Counted from the first letter of the stretch, positions 53,383 to 62,500 are shown. The stretch is 64,000 nucleotides of DNA from an uncultured Bacteroidales bacterium (GCA_947307415.1 CAMZJA010000002.1:62001-126000), one strand, 5' to 3'. Numbers and translations are program-made. Notes: generated from the letters alone by a model not told the origin.

Positions 53383-53390
53383 TACTTTTG
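53383..53390 (+). promoter_or_regulatory. Putative promoter -7 element for the barrel/exosortase pair
   Basis: TACTTTTG matches TAnnTTTG 19 bp before the ATG at 53410. The upstream -33 region is T-rich without a clear TTTG at the right distance, so support is moderate. Confidence 0.4.
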
Positions 53391-53409
53391 TAAAAAATTT
53401 TTTGAAAAA

Positions 53410-54183
53410 ATGAATAAGAAATTAACGTTTTTGGTATGCCTTTTGGCAATATTCGGGCTGAGGTTATCGGCACAAAACGAAATGCATTTCGGAGTTTTTA
53501 CAGGCGGAAGCGTCAACATGATGAATATTAACAAATCGTTTTATTATGACGACGACAAACCGATAACAATTTACAACTACGAAACCGACAAAATCGACAG
53601 CGTATATTTCCTCACTGTCAACGGCGCGAAAGTCAAGCCTAACGGAGGTTTTATCCTCGGCGGATTGTTCGAATATAAAGTCAACGACATGTTGGGACTT
53701 CAGTTTGAGCTTTTTTATAATCAATATGGTTATAACATCACTGGAACTGTCGATAAGAAAAATCAAGGCGACGACGACTTTGTCACCTATAAATATAATG
53801 CCAAGACAAAAATCAGCAACTTCAGCGCGGCTCTGCTGTTGAAGATCTACGCCTGCGATTACCTGTCGCTCGACCTCGGAGCGCAGCCAAGCTTTTGTTT
53901 CAGAGCCACCAAGGAAGGCAAGCGCGGCATAGAACAATTCAAGATAGCATACAAAGACAACGACGAATATAACTCGTTGAACTTCTGTGCAACAGGAGGT
54001 TTGACTGGATATTACGGCAATTTCTTCCTCTCGGCCCGTTACAGCATAGGCTTTACTGATATCTTAAAGACAAAAACGCCAGCTCTCTTGAATGACGAAA
54101 AAGAAGAAATCTATTACACCTACTCTGAGGCAAAATCGACAACCAGCTCAGTTCAATTCACTTTAGGATATCGGTTTAAATAA
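53410..54183 (+). CDS. Outer-membrane beta-barrel protein (PorT-like)
   Basis: This 257-aa protein has a signal peptide (KKLTFLVCLLAIFGLRLSAQ) and an alternating beta pattern with aromatic-rich strands (MHFGVFTGGSVNMMN, LGLQFELFYNQYGYNITG, FFLSARYSIGFTDI, SVQFTLGYRFK). The final Phe-Lys-ended strand fits an outer-membrane barrel. Its stop overlaps the exosortase start by one base (TAATG), so the two are probably coupled. Function unknown beyond the fold. Confidence 0.8.
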   Translation: MNKKLTFLVCLLAIFGLRLSAQNEMHFGVFTGGSVNMMNINKSFYYDDDKPITIYNYETDKIDSVYFLTVNGAKVKPNGGFILGGLFEYKVNDMLGLQFELFYNQYGYNITGTVDKKNQGDDDFVTYKYNAKTKISNFSAALLLKIYACDYLSLDLGAQPSFCFRATKEGKRGIEQFKIAYKDNDEYNSLNFCATGGLTGYYGNFFLSARYSIGFTDILKTKTPALLNDEKEEIYYTYSEAKSTTSSVQFTLGYRFK

Positions 54184-54779
54184 TGGAAATAACCAAACAA
54201 AGAATAAAAGAACTGTACGCCGACAAGAGATACCAGTCGCTTTTCGACGTGGGGCTGTTTTTCGTGTTGATTTTCAGCTTTCACATCCTTTATGTGATAT
54301 GGGAAGGCCCTATGGATTTCTGGCCCATCAAAGGCACTGTCGACAAGCTCTTCGTGTGGGCGTCGGCGCTGCTTTTCGACCAGAGCACCTGGACGTTGGA
54401 GCATATCTTCCGCATGGATTTCGTGACGAAAGACCAGACCATCTTTTTTCTTAACAACGAAGGATCTTATTCAGCTGTCACCGTGGCGCCGGAATGCACC
54501 AGCCTCAAACAATGGATGCACTGGCTCTTCCTCATGCTCATCTTCCCCGGACCGTGGAAACACAAATCATGGTACATCCCGGTCGGCTTGGTGATAGTAG
54601 AATTCACCAATGTGGTGCGAATCGTCGGAATCTGCCTGTTTTTAAGACCATTCCCAAACTCATTCGCCTTTGCTCACGACGTTATCTTCAAGATAATGTT
54701 CTACGTGGTAATCTTCCTGATGTGGGCAATCTGGAATGATTATTTTCACCATAAAAAGATTAAACGTCAAACGACATAA
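54183..54779 (+). CDS. Exosortase/archaeosortase family protein
   Basis: This 198-aa multi-spanning protein has the catalytic triad of exosortases: Cys105 in VAPECTSLKQ, Arg146 in TNVVRIVGI and His165 in FAFAHDVIF. These transpeptidase-like enzymes cut C-terminal sorting signals and attach proteins to a lipid or sugar. It is short compared with EpsH/XrtA but close to Bacteroidota versions. No protein in the window carries a visible sorting tail. Its stop lies inside the stem of a palindromic repeat. Confidence 0.85.
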   Translation: MEITKQRIKELYADKRYQSLFDVGLFFVLIFSFHILYVIWEGPMDFWPIKGTVDKLFVWASALLFDQSTWTLEHIFRMDFVTKDQTIFFLNNEGSYSAVTVAPECTSLKQWMHWLFLMLIFPGPWKHKSWYIPVGLVIVEFTNVVRIVGICLFLRPFPNSFAFAHDVIFKIMFYVVIFLMWAIWNDYFHHKKIKRQTT

Positions 54780-54839
54780 ATCAGTCTGGAAGAAAGCTTC
54801 GCATTAATCCAAGGCCTGATTTATTGTCGTTTGACGTTT
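54762..54839. repeat. Palindromic element, copy A (terminator-like)
   Basis: The arms AAACGTCAAACGACA (54762-54776) and TGTCGTTTGACGTTT (54825-54839) are perfect complements. An inner pair is TAAATCAG (54777-54784) with CTGATTTA (54816-54823). It sits between convergent genes (exosortase and CLC). The 30-nt segment at 54794-54823 recurs inverted in copy C at 63222-63251. Confidence 0.88.
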
Positions 54840-54842
54840 TCG

Positions 54843-56636
54843 TTATTCTGCAGATATTTCTTTCAGCATCGCCTGATAAGTAGTAAAGACATTGGCGCGC
54901 GAGATGTAGCCGAGATATTTACCGTCGTCGATAATCGGGATGTTGTATTTGTGCGACTCTTCGAATTTCTTCACCACACTCTCCATCGACTCTTCCGGAT
55001 TTATGATATAATCGGGATACACCATTATTTTCTCGATAGAAGTGTCGTAGATGCTCGTGTCGAACATATATTTTCGCACGTCGTCGAAGAGGATATGGCC
55101 TTTGAAATCGCCGTTTTCGGTCACCACCGGGAAGATGTTTCTCGACGAGGACGCTATGATTGGAATCAGATCGCCCAAGGTTTGATCAGGACGTATGCTG
55201 ATGAAGTTTGTCTCGATTAAGTGATTGGTAGTCATCATGCTAAGGATGGTCTCGTCCTTGTTGAACGACACCTTCACGCCTTTTTCGGCTATGCTGCGAG
55301 TGTAGATCGACTCTTTGAAGAAGATTCTGTTGATGGCAAGCGACAAGGCCGCCACAATCATCAGCGGAACCATCAAAGAGTAGCCGTTTGTTATCTCAGC
55401 GATGAGGAAGATACCTGTCAGCGGGGCATGCAACATGGCTGCCACGAGACCGCTCATGCCTACGAGAGCGAACTTCGAGACATCGAGGTTGCCCATCCCC
55501 AAATTATTGATAATCAACGCATAAACCATTCCGGTCATGGCACCGAGGAACAGAGCGGGGGCAAAGGTGCCTCCCACACCGCCTGCGGCAAATGTGAACG
55601 AAGTGGCAAAAGCCTTGCATAATATTATCACCACGAAAATCAAGATCATCAACCAGATGTTGTCGGTGAACGGCTCGAAAACCGTGTTTAACAGAATCAG
55701 ATCCGACTTGCCATTCAAAGCCGCGTTGATGGTCTCGTAACCCTCGCCGTACAACGACGGGAACACAAAGATGAGCGCACCCAGTCCCAACGACGCGAAG
55801 ACAAAGCGTTTCCAAGGGTTTTTAATCTTTCGGAACTTCTTGTCGACATCAAAATAAATCTTCATGAAATAAGCCGAGACTAGGCCCACCACCAGTCCTA
55901 AACCCACGTAATACAATGAGTTAGATGGGATGAACGACTCAGCGATAGTTATTTCATATTCGAGGGCTCTTCCAAGAAGATAATATGAGGTGAGGATGGC
56001 CACGAAAGCCGAAATGATGATCGGGACGAGAGCCGTCATGGAGATGTCGATCATGAAGACCTCCATGGCGAAGATGACACCGGTGATAGGAGCCTGGAAG
56101 ATGGCAGCGAGTGCCGAGGCGCCGCCCATGCCTATCAACACATTGATCTGCTTTTGGTTAAGCTTCAAAAGCTGCCCGATGTTAGATCCAATGGAGCCGC
56201 CTGTCGACACCGACGGGCCTTCCAATCCGACAGAACCGCCGAAGCCGACCGTCAAAGCACTGGTGATGATCGACGAAAAGGTGGTGTAAGGCCGCACTAT
56301 GCCTTTGTTGCGCGACAGAGCATATAAAAGTCCAGGTATTCCATGCCCCACCTCGCGCTTGATAATAAATCGTATTACTATGATTGTCAATAAGATACCT
56401 ATTGCGGGCAAGACAAAAAACATCAGGTCTAAATTGCTGTCGAGCGTCCTGATGTAAAAAAACAGGTCGCGAATCGAATGTGTGAAGAATTTTATCAAAA
56501 CAGCGGCGAGACCGGCTAAAAATCCTGTAGGAATAGCCAAAATCATCATGAACTGTCGGTCGGACAAATGAGCTAAACGCCATCTATTCAATGACTTAAA
56601 GAAAAGTTTTGCCCGTGTTTTCAATCTTAATCTCAC
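54843..56636 (-). CDS. CLC-family chloride channel/transporter with CBS pair
   Basis: This 597-aa protein has the CLC pore motifs GSVGLEGPSVSTGG, GGVGGTFAPALFLGAM and GMSGLVAAMLHAPLTG, and two C-terminal CBS domains (ISIRPDQTLGDLIPIIASSS, INPEESMESVVKKFEE). It moves chloride across the inner membrane, possibly coupled to protons. The GTG start at 56636 is uncertain because it lies almost on a promoter-like TATTTTTG (56641-56648, minus). Confidence 0.92.
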   Translation of the reverse strand: MRLRLKTRAKLFFKSLNRWRLAHLSDRQFMMILAIPTGFLAGLAAVLIKFFTHSIRDLFFYIRTLDSNLDLMFFVLPAIGILLTIIVIRFIIKREVGHGIPGLLYALSRNKGIVRPYTTFSSIITSALTVGFGGSVGLEGPSVSTGGSIGSNIGQLLKLNQKQINVLIGMGGASALAAIFQAPITGVIFAMEVFMIDISMTALVPIIISAFVAILTSYYLLGRALEYEITIAESFIPSNSLYYVGLGLVVGLVSAYFMKIYFDVDKKFRKIKNPWKRFVFASLGLGALIFVFPSLYGEGYETINAALNGKSDLILLNTVFEPFTDNIWLMILIFVVIILCKAFATSFTFAAGGVGGTFAPALFLGAMTGMVYALIINNLGMGNLDVSKFALVGMSGLVAAMLHAPLTGIFLIAEITNGYSLMVPLMIVAALSLAINRIFFKESIYTRSIAEKGVKVSFNKDETILSMMTTNHLIETNFISIRPDQTLGDLIPIIASSSRNIFPVVTENGDFKGHILFDDVRKYMFDTSIYDTSIEKIMVYPDYIINPEESMESVVKKFEESHKYNIPIIDDGKYLGYISRANVFTTYQAMLKEISAE

Positions 56637-56693
56637 ATCGCAAAAATAAAAAATGAATTTTTATAATGAATCTTTTTTTTCAAAAAAATTTAC

Positions 56694-56701
56694 TAATTTT
56701 G
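56694..56701 (+). promoter_or_regulatory. Putative promoter -7 element for xth
   Basis: TAATTTTG fits TAnnTTTG and lies 27 bp before the ATG at 56729, in the divergent region between the CLC gene and xth. The -33 region is T-rich. Confidence 0.4.
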
Positions 56702-56728
56702 CGAGATTATTAGAACTAATGCTTTTTG

Positions 56729-57490
56729 ATGCGAATTATTAGCTATAACGTGAACGGAATCAGGGCGGCAATCTCGAAAGGATTGCTCGAGTGGCTTGAC
56801 ACGGTCTCGCCTGATGTCGTTTGTTTTCAAGAGCTTAAGGCGACGCCCGACCAGATACCTGTGATGGAGATTGAGGCGATGGGGTACCATTGTTATTGGT
56901 TCTCGGCACAGAAAAAAGGTTATAGCGGCGTCGGAATTCTCACAAAAAAAGAGCCCGACAGCGTAGTTTTTGGCATGAACAACAAGAAATATGACGACGA
57001 AGGCCGTTTTTTGAGAGCCGATTTCGGCGATCTGTCGGTGGTGAGCGTGTATCATCCTTCGGGCACTACAGGTGAAGAACGTCAGGATTTCAAGATGGAA
57101 TGGCTCGATTTCTTCAGAAAATACGTCAACGAGCTGAGGAAAACGCGTCCGAATCTTGTGCTTTCTGGCGATTACAACATCTGCCACGAGGCCATCGACA
57201 TCCACGACCCTATTCGTAACGCCACCAGCTCGGGCTTCTTGCCGGAGGAACGCCAGTGGTTCACCGACTTCCTCAGCGACGGCTACATCGACAGTTTCCG
57301 TCTTCTCTGTAAAGAGCCAAACCACTATTCCTGGTGGAGCTATAGAGCCAACGCAAGAGCCAATAACAAGGGCTGGCGCATTGATTATCATATACTTACA
57401 GATTCTCTAAAAGACAGATTGGTAAACGCGGCGATACTTCCGGAGGCGAAACATTCCGACCATTGCCCTATTTTGGTAGAGTTAAAATAA
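56729..57490 (+). CDS. xth: Exodeoxyribonuclease III
   Basis: This protein of about 253 aa has SYNVNGIRAAISKGLLEWL, VCFQELKATPDQ with the metal-binding Glu, SGDYNICHEAIDIHDP and a C-terminal HSDHCPILVEL with the catalytic Asp-His pair. These are the EEP nuclease motifs of ExoA/XthA AP endonucleases in base-excision repair. I prefer ATG 56729 over a TTG three bases upstream. Confidence 0.94.
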   Translation: MRIISYNVNGIRAAISKGLLEWLDTVSPDVVCFQELKATPDQIPVMEIEAMGYHCYWFSAQKKGYSGVGILTKKEPDSVVFGMNNKKYDDEGRFLRADFGDLSVVSVYHPSGTTGEERQDFKMEWLDFFRKYVNELRKTRPNLVLSGDYNICHEAIDIHDPIRNATSSGFLPEERQWFTDFLSDGYIDSFRLLCKEPNHYSWWSYRANARANNKGWRIDYHILTDSLKDRLVNAAILPEAKHSDHCPILVELK

Positions 57491-57499
57491 AATTAAGAT

Positions 57500-58378
57500 A
57501 TGTTAGATCAAATAATCACTTGGTTTGAAAAACACAAGCAGTTCTTCATCGACAACATCCCGAACTTCATCATCGGTGGTATTGTATTAATATTCCTGAT
57601 TTGGATAATTTGGTATTTCAAATCGAAGAGAAGAAGACGTCATTTCAGATTCCACTGGCATCATATGACATACGTCCTCGGCTTTAGAAAAATCATGTCG
57701 AGACACTATGTCGGTAGAGTCCACGTGCACGAATGCTTTGATCCGCTCGTCGACTTCCTGCCTCATAAAAACATCATCTTCAACAAAGAGACGCTCGAAG
57801 AACCTATCCTCGTCAGAAAAGAGGTGCTTTTCAAGCTTTACAGAATCGCCGACAAGCTTCCAGAGGGCGTAAACCTCAAGATTTACAAGGTTTTCCTTTC
57901 AAGAATCAAGATGAACGAGGCTTTTGAGGCTGCCATCGCAGAGGTGTCGAAAGACAAGCCAGGCATCGGTCGTCACGAGGCCATCGTGCTCGCGAAATAC
58001 ATCAGCGACGACCCGAAAGGCAGTCTGGGCGGACATGAGACAGGCGGTGCAGTCGACGTGGCGTTGTGCGACGACAATGGCGTTGACTTCAACTACGGCA
58101 CCAAGTTCCACGAATACAACGACTCCACATTCACCTACAGCAGCCATATCACCAAGGAACAAAGGAAAAACCGCAAGAATCTTGTCAAACTCATGAAGAA
58201 ACAAGACTTCGTCAACTTCCCTGGTGAATGGTGGCATTTCTCATACGGCGACCGCATGTGGGCGGCCTACAAAGGCAAGCGCGACGGCGGTATCTACGGC
58301 TCGGCAGAGACCGAGATGGGCGGCAAATACGGCTTCACCATCCCTGTCAACAGAACCATCTACGAGAGACGTAAATAA
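57500..58378 (+). CDS. M15-family D-Ala-D-Ala dipeptidase-like protein, membrane-anchored
   Basis: This 292-aa protein has an N-terminal anchor (NFIIGGIVLIFLIWIIWYF) and a basic RRRR stop-transfer. The M15D (VanX/DdpX) zinc site follows: SLGGHETGGAVDVAL (HxxxxxxxD) and GEWWHFSYGDRMWAA. It would cleave D-Ala-D-Ala or related muropeptides in the envelope. VanX-type activity and vancomycin resistance cannot be claimed without a D-Ala-D-Lac ligase, which is not seen here. It is coupled to mnmA by a TAATG overlap. Confidence 0.85.
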   Translation: MLDQIITWFEKHKQFFIDNIPNFIIGGIVLIFLIWIIWYFKSKRRRRHFRFHWHHMTYVLGFRKIMSRHYVGRVHVHECFDPLVDFLPHKNIIFNKETLEEPILVRKEVLFKLYRIADKLPEGVNLKIYKVFLSRIKMNEAFEAAIAEVSKDKPGIGRHEAIVLAKYISDDPKGSLGGHETGGAVDVALCDDNGVDFNYGTKFHEYNDSTFTYSSHITKEQRKNRKNLVKLMKKQDFVNFPGEWWHFSYGDRMWAAYKGKRDGGIYGSAETEMGGKYGFTIPVNRTIYERRK

Positions 58379-59439
58379 TGGAAATAGCAGCGTTAGTCTC
58401 AGGCGGCGTCGACAGCTCCGTGATAGTGCCTCTCCTCAAGGAGCAAGGCTTTGACCCTCATATCTTTTACATCAAGATAGGCCTCGAAGGCAAGGAAGAC
58501 CTAATGGACTGCCCTGCCGAGGAAGATATTGAGATAACGACGTTCATAGCCAGAAAATACGGCTGCAAATTCGACATCATTGATCTTCAGAAAGAATACT
58601 ATGACCGCGTGGCGCGCTACACAATGGAGTCAGTACGCAAAGGATTGACACCCAACCCCGACGTGATGTGTAACAGATTTATCAAGTTTGGAGCTTTCGA
58701 AGAAAAAGCAGGCTATCAGTTCGACCGCATCGCAACCGGACATTACGCCCAGCAATGGATTGACGCTGAGGGAGTTGCATGGCTTGGAACAGCCGTCGAC
58801 ACCTTCAAAGACCAGACTGATTTCTTGGCGAGAATCACATATCAGCAGCTGAAAAAGGCGATGTTTCCAGTCGGAGGTATACCGAAGAGCGAGGTGCGTC
58901 AACTAGCTGAGAAATATGGCTTGCCAAGTGCGCAACGTCATGATTCTCAAGGCATTTGCTTCCTTGGAAAAATCAACTACAACGACTATATCCGCGAATA
59001 CGTAGGCGAGAAAGAAGGCGACATCATCGAGCTTGAGACCGGCAAGAAGCTTGGCAAGCACAAAGGATTTTGGTTCCACACCATCGGACAGCGCAAGGGC
59101 TTGGGCTTAGGCGGCGGTCCCTGGTTTGTGGTGAAGAAAGACACTGAGCAGAACATTGTCTACGTGTCGCAAGGCTACGACCCAGAGACGCAGTACACCA
59201 ACAAGATTGAGCTAGTCGACGTGCAGGCGATGAATCCTGTCATAAAATTTGCTGAAGGTCAACAAGTTAGATACAAAATACGTCACCAGCCGGAGTTCCG
59301 CACCGGAACGCTCAGCGTCACTGAAAGAGGTCTGAAAATCAACTCTGACGTGATGATTTCGGGCGTCGCGAGCGGACAGTTCGGCACCATTTACCACGCC
59401 ACAGAGCCTGTTGTCTTAGGCAGCGGCGTGATAGAATAA
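58378..59439 (+). CDS. mnmA: tRNA 2-thiouridylase MnmA
   Basis: This 353-aa protein has the PP-loop SGGVDSSV near residue 8, Cys in PDVMCNRFIKFG, RIATGHYAQ and a second Cys in SQGICFLGKINY. It thiolates U34 of tRNA-Lys, -Glu and -Gln. The two Cys and the PP-loop are complete. It ends 12 bp from the convergent TIR gene. Confidence 0.94.
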   Translation: MEIAALVSGGVDSSVIVPLLKEQGFDPHIFYIKIGLEGKEDLMDCPAEEDIEITTFIARKYGCKFDIIDLQKEYYDRVARYTMESVRKGLTPNPDVMCNRFIKFGAFEEKAGYQFDRIATGHYAQQWIDAEGVAWLGTAVDTFKDQTDFLARITYQQLKKAMFPVGGIPKSEVRQLAEKYGLPSAQRHDSQGICFLGKINYNDYIREYVGEKEGDIIELETGKKLGKHKGFWFHTIGQRKGLGLGGGPWFVVKKDTEQNIVYVSQGYDPETQYTNKIELVDVQAMNPVIKFAEGQQVRYKIRHQPEFRTGTLSVTERGLKINSDVMISGVASGQFGTIYHATEPVVLGSGVIE

Positions 59440-59456
59440 AAATCACTGTTTTTATT
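59435..59456. terminator. AT-rich bidirectional terminator-like hairpin
   Basis: AATAAAAA (59435-59442) and TTTTTATT (59449-59456) flank a 6-nt loop. It overlaps the stop codons of mnmA (+) and of the TIR gene (-) and could end transcripts from both sides. Confidence 0.5.
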
Positions 59457-60594
59457 TGGTCAGCACAACGTCATTTTCGCCGCAAGGCATAGTGACAACG
59501 TTGTTTTTCAACGGAGTCGACGTCTCGATAACGTACGAGCTTTTCTGCGACGCGAGCGGAATCTGAAGCGTCACCAAGCCGTCGGCATCGGAAACGACCT
59601 CGTGCCCGTCAATCATAATCTCAGCGTTTGCAACAAACTCCTCCTTGTCGGGGTTCCATATATAAAAATGTATGTCGCCATATACCGAAGGGTTGCGACG
59701 GATGTCCAAGACGGTGTTTCTGGTCAGCACGACCACGGTGTCAACATCGATAAAGTCGCGGCAGCTGACGTTGAAATGTACTTGCTTGTTGAGAAATTTA
59801 TGCGGTATATTGTTGAATATCAGCTCCGAATCGATTGTACGCAAGGTGTCGCTCTTAGTCTCGTTGTCGAGTGTCATTGTCACGACAGCGTCTTCCAGCG
59901 GTGGCAGGCTCACGTTAACCACCGACGCCTCGTTCAAGCGCACCCCGGCATCAAAAGGCTGACTGTTCTTCCAGATGCCGAGCAAGGCAGCCAAAACGAC
60001 CAACGCCCCAAAGGTGAACGCCGCTATCTTTCTGGCAAGCAGTCGTTTATGACGTTGCCAGATGGCGTCGAACTCTATGCCAAGCAGCTTCGAGATGAGC
60101 TGCACGTAGGCGCGTTCCCTGTTAAGCCACGGCAGACGATGCACCCTCTCGTGAATGTTGGCGCCAAGAATCTCAGGCAGTCCGAGGGTGTTCACAACAG
60201 GATTGAAACACTCCGTCTCAGGATCGCCGCTGTGAGGCACGCCGTCGACGATGAAGAAATAGATGTTTTTTGTGCGTCCGAGGTTGTGAAAAAACTCTAT
60301 CTCTTTGCCCACCCATTCCGATTTCGCGGAGTTGGGCGAGCATATGACGATGAGGTTGCGCGAAGCGCGCAGGCGCTCCTGAAGCTCCTCGTTGAGACCG
60401 CCAGGCTGTATGTCGGTAGGCGCGAAAAACACCGGACTGATAGGCCTGCGCTTCCAGTTATGCTCGCTGCAGATGGTGGCGGGCATTCGGTAATGCTCGA
60501 GTTTTTTCTGTATTTTCTTGCCCCAGTCAGTGTCTTTCGAGTTATAACTGATGAAGGCGAAATATTTGAATTGCTGCTCCATATTATTGCTCAT
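59452..60594 (-). CDS. TIR-domain membrane protein
   Basis: Residues 8-175 form a TIR domain (YFAFISYNSKDTDWGKKIQ; NLIVICSPNSAKSEWVGKEI with the candidate catalytic Glu near W94-E100). One transmembrane helix follows at about 190-208 (AFTFGALVVLAALLGIW). The C-terminal 170 residues look beta-rich and would face the periplasm (DAVVTMTLDNETKSD, AEIMIDGHEVVSDADGLVTL, a PEGA/carboxypeptidase-regulatory-like pattern). It overlaps the TPR gene upstream by 11 bp. The TIR may cleave NAD on a signal sensed outside; inferred. Confidence 0.85.
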   Translation of the reverse strand: MSNNMEQQFKYFAFISYNSKDTDWGKKIQKKLEHYRMPATICSEHNWKRRPISPVFFAPTDIQPGGLNEELQERLRASRNLIVICSPNSAKSEWVGKEIEFFHNLGRTKNIYFFIVDGVPHSGDPETECFNPVVNTLGLPEILGANIHERVHRLPWLNRERAYVQLISKLLGIEFDAIWQRHKRLLARKIAAFTFGALVVLAALLGIWKNSQPFDAGVRLNEASVVNVSLPPLEDAVVTMTLDNETKSDTLRTIDSELIFNNIPHKFLNKQVHFNVSCRDFIDVDTVVVLTRNTVLDIRRNPSVYGDIHFYIWNPDKEEFVANAEIMIDGHEVVSDADGLVTLQIPLASQKSSYVIETSTPLKNNVVTMPCGENDVVLTK

Positions 60595-62395
60595 TCATTT
60601 TTTTCTTTACCACTTCGATGCTCTTCTCCAACCTCTTGGTGCTGATATGTTCCTCTCCCAAGATCTCCTTATTTATTTCAAGAGCCTTATTGTAATATTC
60701 GAGAGTCTTCTCATAATCACCCATTCGAGAATACATAGTGCCGATATTGCCATAAATAGTTGACACTTTCTCGTGTTTCTCGCCAAACAGTCTCTTGTTT
60801 AAATCCAATGCCTTGTTGATATATTCCAACGCCTTGTCGTATTCGCCCTGATTCATGTAAAGCATGCCCATGTTGTTATAGCTTCCGGCCGTGTTGGGAT
60901 GATATTCTCCCAGTGCCGTCTTGTTTATCTCGAGGGCTTTTGTCAGATGATAAGTCGCATTGTCAAAATCTTTAATAAACACATAGATAGAGCCGATGTT
61001 GGTATGCGAAATAGCCAGACTCGGGTTGTCTTCATTCATGCTTTTCTTCTTGATTTCCAATGCTTTATTCTGATATTCCAATGCTTTCTCAAAATCTCTT
61101 TGGCTTGAATAGATATATCCGATGTTGTTATATGCCGCCGCCACTTCGGTATTGTCTTTGTCGTAAGCTTTTTCCCTTATCTCCAAAGTCTTGGAGAAAT
61201 ATTCCAAAGCGGTGTCATACTCACCCTGATATGTATATATCAAGCCGATGGCGTTGTACATCTCGGCCACTTCCGGACGGTTGGCGCCGAAAAGCTCAAG
61301 ACGGATGTTCAGCGAATTGTTGAAATAGTCCAAGGCCTCTTGCCAGCTGCCCTGATAATAGTAAATCATGCCGATGTTGTAGTAAAGCGTGGCTGTCATG
61401 GCTGAGTTCTCTCCAAACTGCAGTCTCGACTGACGTAAAGCGGTATTATAATACGGCAAAGCCTTGTCGAAGCCGCTCAGAAACTCGACTATGAACTTGG
61501 CCGCATCGTTTTGGTTGGCCACATTGGTGGTGTCGAGGTCGGCGCGAAGTATCAGATAATACGCGGCGGTGTCGCTTTGGTGCCGCATGTTGAAAATCTC
61601 GAACTTCCTGTAGCAGTCGTTGGCAAGATCTTCTTTCTCTTTCGCTGCCATTGCCTCGCTCTTCTCGAGTTTCTTACGTTTTTTCTCAAGCTTCTCGCGT
61701 TCTTTTGCGTTGGCTTCCTCGTGCTGTCTCAACTGTTCGACACGCTCGCTGATGTCGCCTTTGGTGTTTATCAGCGAGTCGGCCTTTGTCAGTTCGCCGT
61801 TGAGGATAAACGTGCTCACCTGACGGTTAAACTCGTCTATCTGGTCGTAGTCGAGCTCCGAGTAACGTTTCGCCATGTCGGAGATCAGCTGTTCGTTGCT
61901 CTCCTGCTCGGCGTACAGCTGCTGCAGAGCCTGCTGGTATTCCTCCATCGTGATGCGGTTCTCCTCGCGCAAGGCCTCGATCGCGTCCTCCTTCTCCTGC
62001 AGCTGTCTCTGCAAGCTGCGACGAATCTTTCGCTCCGCGTTAAGCTTGTCCTGCAGCTGCTGCTCGGGCGTTTCCATCACTATGTAAAGCGGATTCGGCG
62101 AGTATTTGTACGTTCTCGGGCACGCGTCCATGTCGACGAGCTGATAGCCTTTCTTCGTCACCGAGTCGAGCTGGAAAAACTCACCCGTAGTGGGAAACGT
62201 GAACGCTCCGTCCTCCGCATTGACAAGAATAGCTGTACGGTCTTTCACCGACACCACCGCGCCTTTCAAACCCTGTCCGGGCACAAGCTGTCCGTTCACC
62301 ATACGACCCTTGGTCTTTACGTATCCCTTCTGTTTCTGTGAAAACGCCGTCAACGCACACAGTACGCACAACGACAACAACAACGCTTTTTTCAT
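60584..62395 (-). CDS. Secreted coiled-coil and TPR-repeat protein
   Basis: This 603-aa protein has a signal peptide (KKALLLSLCVLCALTAFSQK), then about 100 residues without a clear fold. A coiled-coil follows (about 130-260; NAEREKIRRS-like charged heptads, ENRITMEEYQQALQQLYAEQ). From about residue 300 there are eight TPR units of the kinesin-light-chain type (for example GMIYYYQGSWQEALDYFNNS, IGLIYTYQGEYDTALEYFSK). TPRs bind proteins or peptides. It is the first gene of a two-gene unit with the TIR gene, so it could be its periplasmic sensor; that is inference. Confidence 0.85.
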   Translation of the reverse strand: MKKALLLSLCVLCALTAFSQKQKGYVKTKGRMVNGQLVPGQGLKGAVVSVKDRTAILVNAEDGAFTFPTTGEFFQLDSVTKKGYQLVDMDACPRTYKYSPNPLYIVMETPEQQLQDKLNAERKIRRSLQRQLQEKEDAIEALREENRITMEEYQQALQQLYAEQESNEQLISDMAKRYSELDYDQIDEFNRQVSTFILNGELTKADSLINTKGDISERVEQLRQHEEANAKEREKLEKKRKKLEKSEAMAAKEKEDLANDCYRKFEIFNMRHQSDTAAYYLILRADLDTTNVANQNDAAKFIVEFLSGFDKALPYYNTALRQSRLQFGENSAMTATLYYNIGMIYYYQGSWQEALDYFNNSLNIRLELFGANRPEVAEMYNAIGLIYTYQGEYDTALEYFSKTLEIREKAYDKDNTEVAAAYNNIGYIYSSQRDFEKALEYQNKALEIKKKSMNEDNPSLAISHTNIGSIYVFIKDFDNATYHLTKALEINKTALGEYHPNTAGSYNNMGMLYMNQGEYDKALEYINKALDLNKRLFGEKHEKVSTIYGNIGTMYSRMGDYEKTLEYYNKALEINKEILGEEHISTKRLEKSIEVVKKKMNEQ

Positions 62396-62414
62396 ATTTT
62401 CAGATTTTATTCTG

Positions 62415-62422
62415 CAAATATA
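62415..62422 (-). promoter_or_regulatory. Putative promoter -7 element for the TPR/TIR operon
   Basis: On the minus strand TATATTTG lies 20 bp from the ATG at 62395, with TTG about 17 bp further upstream. It fits the Bacteroidota consensus, with a slightly short spacer. Confidence 0.45.
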
Positions 62423-62460
62423 TAAAATTTTTTGAAAATCAACAATTTATAAAAAAATAT

Positions 62461-62485
62461 AGAAACGCCATGCTGTGACGTCTCT
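62461..62485. repeat. Short hairpin (AGAAACG/CGTCTCT)
   Basis: AGAAACG (62461-62467) pairs with CGTCTCT (62479-62485) with one G-T mismatch around a CCATGCTGTGA loop. It lies after palindromic copy B, downstream of the small membrane protein gene, and may act as a second terminator. Confidence 0.5.
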
Positions 62486-62500
62486 ACATTTTCATTATAA

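Noticed and set aside
57500-58378. Vancomycin resistance gene vanX
   Set aside because: The M15 motif is present, but vanH/vanA-type genes are absent and the protein has a membrane anchor; housekeeping peptidoglycan turnover is more likely.
59602-60645. 347-codon plus-strand frame opposite the TIR gene
   Set aside because: Antisense to a gene with recognisable TIR motifs and a membrane helix; the frame has no protein-like features.
61511-62341. 276-codon plus-strand frame opposite the TPR gene
   Set aside because: Antisense to the coiled-coil/TPR coding sequence; its leucine/valine-rich translation mirrors the charged coiled-coil codons.
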